Part shown: in pieces, positions 6,542-9,355 of the stretch
Numbering within the stretch: position 1 is the stretch's first letter
Layout of the letters: each line of letters begins with the position of its first letter
From: Bacillota bacterium
Lineage (GTDB): Bacteria > Bacillota > Clostridia > Lachnospirales > Lachnospiraceae
Length of the DNA stretch: 9,355 bases
Direction of reading: 5' to 3'
NCBI GenBank assembly: GCA_023395555.1
Contig: JAEWYQ010000060.1
Span: 1 to 9,355 of the forward strand
Notes under the pieces: generated by a model
Told to the model about the DNA's origin: nothing
The model's database searches: none
The model's input: the letters and a program-made list of their open reading frames with translations, nothing else
Translations under genes and position numbers: made by a program

Positions 6542-6883
6542 ATGCCCAGCAATTTTATAACCATCGAATCAATTGTGGGGAGTCCTACTCATAGAGTAAA
6601 ACAGAATTTAAAGTATAAAACTAACAGCTTTGTATGGAAGATCAAGTTTACAGCTCCGCTCAATCCCGCAACTGTAAATAACCGTAATCTATATGTAACT
6701 TCCATGAACCAGAATCCCCTGCAGACAAATATCCGATATAATTCCGTCGAAAACTGCATCGAGATCGAGCCTTTGGCCCCCTATAACAAAAATGAATCCT
6801 ATCTGCTTCATGTGACAACCAATGTGGCCTCTAAAAAAGGGCAGAAGCTTCCCAGTAATATTACCATCCAGTTCAAAGTCTGA
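6542..6883 (+). CDS. small stand-alone Ig-like (SbsA/Big_5-type) domain protein
   Basis: 113 residues, the only complete plus-strand gene. The pattern FVWKIKFTAPLNPATVNNRNLYVTS, then IEIEPLAPYNKNESYLLHVT and VASKKGQKL near the end is typical of bacterial Ig-like domains of the SbsA/Big_5 type, here as one beta-sandwich filling almost the whole protein. Such domains usually occur as modules of secreted or cell-wall proteins; this one has no signal peptide, membrane segment or anchor, so it is predicted cytoplasmic or released by another route. The ribosome site AAAGGGAG is about 11 bases before the ATG, longer than usual; no other in-frame start exists before an upstream stop. It is divergent from murA and convergent with the TPR/AAA gene. 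Its role is unknown; a protein-protein interaction module is a reasonable guess. Confidence 0.85.
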   Translation: MPSNFITIESIVGSPTHRVKQNLKYKTNSFVWKIKFTAPLNPATVNNRNLYVTSMNQNPLQTNIRYNSVENCIEIEPLAPYNKNESYLLHVTTNVASKKGQKLPSNITIQFKV

Positions 6884-6963
6884 TCCCAACGCTGCACGGC
6901 AGCAGCACTGCCAGGCGGGCTGCAGGCGGCACCACCCGGAGTTGCCTGCCAGGATACAGCTTT
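6884..6963. terminator. GC-rich hairpin region between convergent genes
   Basis: The 80 bases between the two stops are much richer in GC than the flanks. GGCAG/CTGCC (6898-6912) and GCAGGCGG/TTGCCTGC (6922-6949, two G-U pairs) can form stems, and TTTTT follows at 6961-6965. The distance from the second stem to the T run is about 11 bases, so termination of the plus-strand gene is plausible but not clear. Confidence 0.35.
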
Positions 6964-9012
6964 TTAGGCATTACCGATAAAATCTTCCGGCAGTATTGTC
7001 AGCATCTCTATTTCACTCGATGCATTCCGGGCTGTGGGAGCATCTGACGGCCTCTCGGCTCTGACATCTGCCGCATGCGTCGCCGTCTGCATCAGCTTCT
7101 GAATCTGTGTTAGATTCAAGGTTGCTTCGGGCTGTCCGGCAATCTGGTTTATTTTATGATACAACAGGGCTTCCGCCTTCTCACTCAACTGATATCCCTG
7201 CCGCTCAAGGGCAATCCCGGCAAAGCCCATCCAGTCCCTTGGAGTGTATCCGGGAAGATGGATCCGGTTCTTGAACAAATCCATAAGCTTGGGGTATACC
7301 CGGAACAGCTTGTTGATATTGCTCTTATTTTCTTCTAGTACTACCGCTATATTCCCTCGCAGAATGCGGCACAGTTCAAGTATACCGTCAATGGTCTCCC
7401 GCTTCAATTCGCTTGCATTCTCGATCACCAGACAGCAATCCCTTAACGTCTCTTTTTTGGATCGAATGTCTATGGTATTTAGTTTACCCGCATCTATCTT
7501 CGCAATTCTGGAGGACTTCAGCTTCCCCGCCCTGTACAGGAACATGGTAATCTCCTTCGCCAAAGCGGTCTTACCTGTACCTGCGGTTCCGGTAATAATC
7601 ATTTGCACGGTCTTTGCACGGGAATTAAGGATGCCTTCCAGGCTCTTAATCAGCTGCCTTTTAATTGATTTTACATGCAAAAAATCATAAAAAATCTCCC
7701 CAAGATCAAAACCCAGCGATTGAGAAAGCTGATTCAACTTTTTATCGTCTTCCTCTTCGTTCGATTCCTCCGGTACAGCTTCCTCGTTCCACTCATCCTC
7801 TTCTCTGAGTTCCTGTTCCGTGCCCAGCTCCGAGCTTCCGGCCAATTCCGCTTCTCCCGCAATGTATGACTTCCCGCTAAAATATGCTGCCTCTTCTGTC
7901 AGCTCTGTTTCCTCGTCAAAGTATGCCTCTTCTGTCAGCTCCGTTTCTCCCGCAAAGTTCCCGCCTTGGGTCAAGTTCGATTCCCTCGCAGATGTTTCCT
8001 CTTCGGGCAACTCTGATTCCCCGCCGGAGTATTCCTTTTCGGACAGTTCCGCTTTTTCTCCAGAGTACCCCTCTTCCTCTGGTTCTGATTCTTCGCTAAG
8101 GTAATTCTCTTCGGACAGTTCTGGTTCCTCGCCAAGATAATCCTCTTCCGCCATCATGCTTTGAATATCTCTTCTCAGGACATCTTCCAACCCGGCAGAA
8201 TCCTGCCAAAGCGTTTCATCCTGTACATCGGTTTTATTCTGCTGCTCCCTTTCCTGTTGGGAAGCAGGCTCCTCCTCTGTTGTCTCAAAAAACGACATTT
8301 CTTCTGCTGCCGCATTCTCTTCTGTCTTATGAATATCAGCGGCGTGCCCTTGTTCCGTATCGCTCTTGCCACGTCCGCCATCCTGCCCCGCTTCTTCCTG
8401 GGCACGACGCTTCAGATTCTCAATAATCTTTTGCTTATCTGCCCCGTCGGAAAAATAAGATCGCAGAATTTTTGCTTTTTCTACATAAACCCCTTCCCCA
8501 AACCACAGTATAATATCAGAGCATTCCCGGATGCATTCCTTCTCCATTCCTGCTCTATAATAGGTCTTAGCCAGCTCATACGCCCACTGCTCCATGTATT
8601 CGGTTTTCTTCAGTGTCTCCAGCGTTTCGATTAACGTTTCGAAGGGTTCATTACTCAGGAGCTCAATCCGGTAACGAAATATATACTTGTAAAAATCCCT
8701 GGGTGCCAGCTTCTGGTACTCCTCCAGATAATACCGGGCATCTTCCATCTTCCCCATCTTTATTGAAAGTTCCACCAGATAGAACAGAGACTTTCTTGAT
8801 CTGGTTTTCTCATATATTTTAAGAAACAGGCGGGCTGCCTCCTCATATCTTTCGTTTTCTGCATTAACCTCCGCAATCAGGCTTAGGTCCGACATGTTTT
8901 TTATTTTCTTAATATCCATTGTATCAAGAACCTTCTGAGCAGATGCCGCGTCGCCTTCTTCAAGTCTTTTTCTCATCTCTTCTATTTTTACAATGTTCTC
9001 ATAGCTTCCCAT
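6964..9012 (-). CDS. TPR-like / acidic repeat / AAA+-like ATPase-domain protein of unknown function
   Basis: 682 residues in three parts. Residues about 1-200 are helical and TPR-like (e.g. AENERYEEAARLFLKIYEK, RKSLFYLVELSIKMGKMEDA, YELAKTYYRAGMEKE), suggesting a protein-binding scaffold. Residues about 205-425 are low-complexity and strongly acidic, with 12-residue repeats at 291-374. Residues about 430-640 resemble an AAA+ module: Walker A GTAGTGKT (475-482), a Walker B position reading CLVIENA (about 527-533), then KLFRVYPKLMDLFKNRIHLPGYT, recalling the SpoVK/CbbX-type pattern around sensor 1 and the arginine finger. In Walker B the usual Asp-Glu is Glu-Asn, so ATP may bind but hydrolysis is doubtful. 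There is no signal peptide or membrane segment, so it is predicted cytoplasmic. AAAGGAGGT six bases before the ATG makes the start secure. The gene is single, with a promoter at 9040-9068. I do not know its function. Confidence 0.9.
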   Translation of the reverse strand: MGSYENIVKIEEMRKRLEEGDAASAQKVLDTMDIKKIKNMSDLSLIAEVNAENERYEEAARLFLKIYEKTRSRKSLFYLVELSIKMGKMEDARYYLEEYQKLAPRDFYKYIFRYRIELLSNEPFETLIETLETLKKTEYMEQWAYELAKTYYRAGMEKECIRECSDIILWFGEGVYVEKAKILRSYFSDGADKQKIIENLKRRAQEEAGQDGGRGKSDTEQGHAADIHKTEENAAAEEMSFFETTEEEPASQQEREQQNKTDVQDETLWQDSAGLEDVLRRDIQSMMAEEDYLGEEPELSEENYLSEESEPEEEGYSGEKAELSEKEYSGGESELPEEETSARESNLTQGGNFAGETELTEEAYFDEETELTEEAAYFSGKSYIAGEAELAGSSELGTEQELREEDEWNEEAVPEESNEEEDDKKLNQLSQSLGFDLGEIFYDFLHVKSIKRQLIKSLEGILNSRAKTVQMIITGTAGTGKTALAKEITMFLYRAGKLKSSRIAKIDAGKLNTIDIRSKKETLRDCCLVIENASELKRETIDGILELCRILRGNIAVVLEENKSNINKLFRVYPKLMDLFKNRIHLPGYTPRDWMGFAGIALERQGYQLSEKAEALLYHKINQIAGQPEATLNLTQIQKLMQTATHAADVRAERPSDAPTARNASSEIEMLTILPEDFIGNA
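7891..8142 (-). repeat. seven 36-bp repeats encoding acidic 12-residue units
   Basis: Residues 291-374 of the TPR/AAA protein divide exactly into seven 12-residue units, such as DYLGEEPELSEE, GYSGEKAELSEK, EYSGGESELPEE and AYFDEETELTEE; rough consensus xYxGExxELxEE. An eighth, shifted unit (SYIAGEAELAGS, 382-393) follows after seven extra residues. At the DNA level the leftmost units share CTCTTCTGTCAGCTC 36 bases apart. The units have diverged, so expansion is not very recent. Confidence 0.8.
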
Positions 9013-9036
9013 GCTGCAACCTCCTTTGTATTTTCG

Positions 9037-9072
9037 TACATTGTAAACAAGGTATCTATTGTTTGCAATGTA
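9037..9072 (-). promoter_or_regulatory. promoter of the TPR/AAA gene embedded in a long inverted repeat
   Basis: On the minus strand TTGCAA (9068-9063), a 17-base spacer and TACAAT (9045-9040) form a good promoter, with the predicted start about 20 bases before the ATG. The same bases belong to an inverted repeat of two 14-base arms, TACATTGTAAACAA (9037-9050) and TTGTTTGCAATGTA (9059-9072), with one mismatch and an 8-base gap. Each arm contains a near-palindromic TTGTaaACAA core. This is the layout of a repressor operator. The rest of 9073-9229 holds a weak inverted repeat CACCTG/CAAGTG (9131-9148) and no supported gene. Confidence 0.6.
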
Positions 9073-9229
9073 TGTCCTTCCCTTTCACTGCCCAAGGCTT
9101 GTTCTCTTTTTCTATAATACTACCATTTGTCACCTGTTTAGACAAGTGCAAAGAGCTGGAATTATATGATAACCCAATTGATATTAAGAGGGGAATTTTA
9201 TCGTATAAGATGAACTTTCCTATCCGAGA

Positions 9230-9355
9230 ATAAAGTAGGGCAGCCTATTTCTAGGTTGCCCCCTTATCAAACCGCACGTGCCCTATTAAGGCATACGGCT
9301 TACCAATTGTAGTTTTATAATGAATGTTAAACTATGACAAATTGCTTATGAAATG
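9230..9355 (-). mobile_element. 3' end of a group II intron (partial, runs off the window)
   Basis: The intron runs on the minus strand from beyond the window and ends at 9230. Domain V and domain VI (separate entry) are complete. The 3' terminus reads CCCTACTTTAT, close to the CCCTACTTCAC end I recall for the Lactococcus Ll.LtrB intron, and places the bulged branch-point A seven bases from the splice site. Bases 9302-9355 should be the end of domain IV; no reverse-transcriptase motif is visible in them, so the intron-encoded protein, if present, lies outside. The insertion is 217 bases upstream of the TPR/AAA start, downstream exon beginning at 9229. The resemblance to Ll.LtrB suggests a IIA/mitochondrial-like type, with low certainty. 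Confidence 0.87.
9233..9301 (-). ncRNA. group II intron domains V and VI
   Basis: Domain V (9301-9269) has the AGC catalytic triad in AAGCCGTATGCC, pairs with the 3' strand ending TGCGGTTT, and carries the two-base CG bulge (9277-9278) in the expected place. Joiner GAT follows. Domain VI (9265-9233) has AAG/CTT at its base, then the bulged adenosine at 9236 (branch point), GGGGCA/TGCCCT, and CCTA/TAGG closed by a GAAA tetraloop at 9251-9248. The pairing was checked base by base. The domain V loop (TAATA or AAT) is not the usual GNRA tetraloop. Confidence 0.88.

Noticed and set aside
6531..6560. Nine-codon leader frame (MNKVCPAIL) overlapping the Ig-like start
   Set aside because: The GGGAG element abuts its ATG with no spacing, so it would not be initiated efficiently; no regulatory codon run is visible.
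7820..8104. Serine-rich plus-strand frame (SSVSSVSSSKYASS)
   Set aside because: It is the reverse complement of the acidic Glu-rich repeat; GAA/GAG codons read as TTC/CTC/TCT on the other strand.

Overview
The window (9,355 bp, moderate GC, AT-rich intergenic regions) looks like chromosomal DNA of a low-GC Gram-positive anaerobe in the class Clostridia, most likely Lachnospiraceae. This is inferred from gene content and style: a TM1266-type [FeFe]-hydrogenase regulator, an S-box (SAM-I) riboswitch in front of metK, a Firmicutes-type MurA, strong GGAGG-like ribosome binding sites and short sigma-A promoters. No taxonomic search could be run.

Almost everything is on the minus strand. Listed from high to low coordinates, which is the direction of transcription: (1) 9230-9355, the 3' end of a group II intron (domains V and VI, intron-encoded protein off the edge); (2) 6964-9012, an unrecognised 682-residue protein with helical TPR-like repeats, an acidic 12-residue repeat region and a C-terminal AAA+-like domain whose Walker B is degenerate; (3) 6542-6883, a small stand-alone Ig-like protein on the plus strand, convergent with (2) and divergent from murA; (4) 4889-6187, murA, first committed step of peptidoglycan synthesis; (5) 3329-4525, metK (SAM synthetase) with a complete leader of promoter, SAM-I aptamer, terminator and a curious two-copy 36-nt repeat before the start codon; (6) 1640-3136 and 925-1617, a sensor kinase followed by an OmpR-type response regulator, one transcription unit with the kinase first; (7) 274-519, a TM1266-family regulator. 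At the left edge (3-149, plus strand) is the C-terminal tail of an unidentified protein.

The genes are mostly independent units: metK, the kinase, murA and the TPR/AAA gene each have a visible promoter, and metK has its own terminator. Two essential housekeeping enzymes (MurA, MetK) sit beside a two-component system of unknown signal and a hydrogenase-linked regulator, with no single pathway uniting them.

The parts least explained by known families are: the 300-nt leader before the TM1266 gene, which has a consensus promoter, a terminator hairpin and an upstream copy of one terminator arm that could act as an antiterminator; the TPR/acidic-repeat/pseudo-AAA protein; the 14-bp inverted repeat covering its promoter; and the tandem repeat in the metK leader. 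The group II intron end is supported base by base by its domain V and VI secondary structure.
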